Shown here: positions 6,183 through 6,216 of the stretch, piece by piece | How positions within the stretch are numbered: position 1 is the stretch's first letter | Layout of the letters: each line of letters starts with the position of its first letter | DNA from: Planctomycetota bacterium | GTDB lineage: Bacteria > Planctomycetota > Phycisphaerae > WQYP01 > JAJZKY01 | NCBI GenBank assembly: GCA_021803885.1 | Contig: JAJZKY010000295.1 | Location: 1-6,216, forward strand | Direction of reading: 5' to 3' | DNA: 6,216 nt | Made by a program: the position numbers and the translations under genes | Notes under the pieces: generated by a model | The model's input: the letters and a program-made list of their open reading frames with translations, nothing else | What the model was told of the DNA's origin: nothing | The model's database searches: none

Positions 6183-6216
6183 TTGCGGCGGCGGCCACCC
6201 AGGAGGAGCAAAGCTC
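6170..6216 (-). CDS. C-terminal end of a probable PEP-CTERM (exosortase-type) protein, partial
   Basis: Only the last 14 full codons and the TAA are in the window: Ala-Leu-Leu-Leu-Leu-Gly-Gly-Arg-Arg-Arg-Asn-Val-Lys-Ala-stop. A hydrophobic Leu run, then Gly-Gly, then an Arg cluster close to the end is the usual finish of PEP-CTERM sorting signals, in which a Pro-Glu-Pro motif would lie about 20 residues upstream, outside this window. Known PEP-CTERM proteins are exported and processed by an exosortase, often in biofilm-forming Gram-negative bacteria, including Planctomycetota and Verrucomicrobiota. It converges on queG, with the terminator between them. The evidence is short, and a plain C-terminal membrane anchor would look alike. 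Confidence 0.55.
   Translation of the reverse strand, partial: ALLLLGGRRRNVKA

Overview
This GC-rich bacterial window looks like part of a genome from the Planctomycetota/Verrucomicrobiota group. That placement is an inference from gene types: a secreted beta-propeller plus family-9-like carbohydrate-binding protein, a secreted SGNH esterase, a xylose-isomerase-like TIM-barrel protein, and an apparent PEP-CTERM (exosortase-type) tail at the right edge. No phylogenetic marker is present to settle it.

Layout. (1) Positions 1-1327 hold two pieces of one gene in a head-on fold-back. The propeller and most of the binding domain read leftward on the minus strand (1153 to 1, running off the window). 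The last 60 codons of the same kind of protein read rightward on the plus strand (1145-1327). Positions 1-64 are the inverted copy of 1145-1208 with one synonymous difference. Joined in sense, the pieces make one continuous protein, so this is either a chimeric assembly/amplification junction or a real rearrangement that broke the gene. (2) An intergenic stretch is followed by a secreted SGNH/GDSL-type hydrolase (1644-2870, plus). (3) A tRNA-Arg(TCG) lies at 3064-3137 on the minus strand. (4) A sugar phosphate isomerase/epimerase-like gene lies at 3228-4268 on the minus strand. (5) A divergent intergenic region of about 320 bases carries candidate promoters for both directions. (6) A two-gene plus-strand unit follows: a small single-pass membrane protein (4590-4961), then queG, epoxyqueuosine reductase (4966-5994). 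It ends at a clear intrinsic terminator (6053-6092). (7) The last codons of a minus-strand gene with an LLLLGG-RRR tail enter from the right edge.

How the genes fit together. The propeller/CBM9-like protein and the SGNH hydrolase would be same-strand neighbours in the unfolded arrangement and are both plausibly extracytoplasmic, which suggests surface or periplasmic glycan handling. The isomerase-like protein may act on sugars inside the cell, but its substrate is unknown. QueG completes queuosine synthesis for tRNA wobble modification and has no evident link to the carbohydrate genes. I found no CRISPR array, transposase, integrase, phage gene or recognisable defence system. The strongest unexplained structure is the fold-back at 1145.
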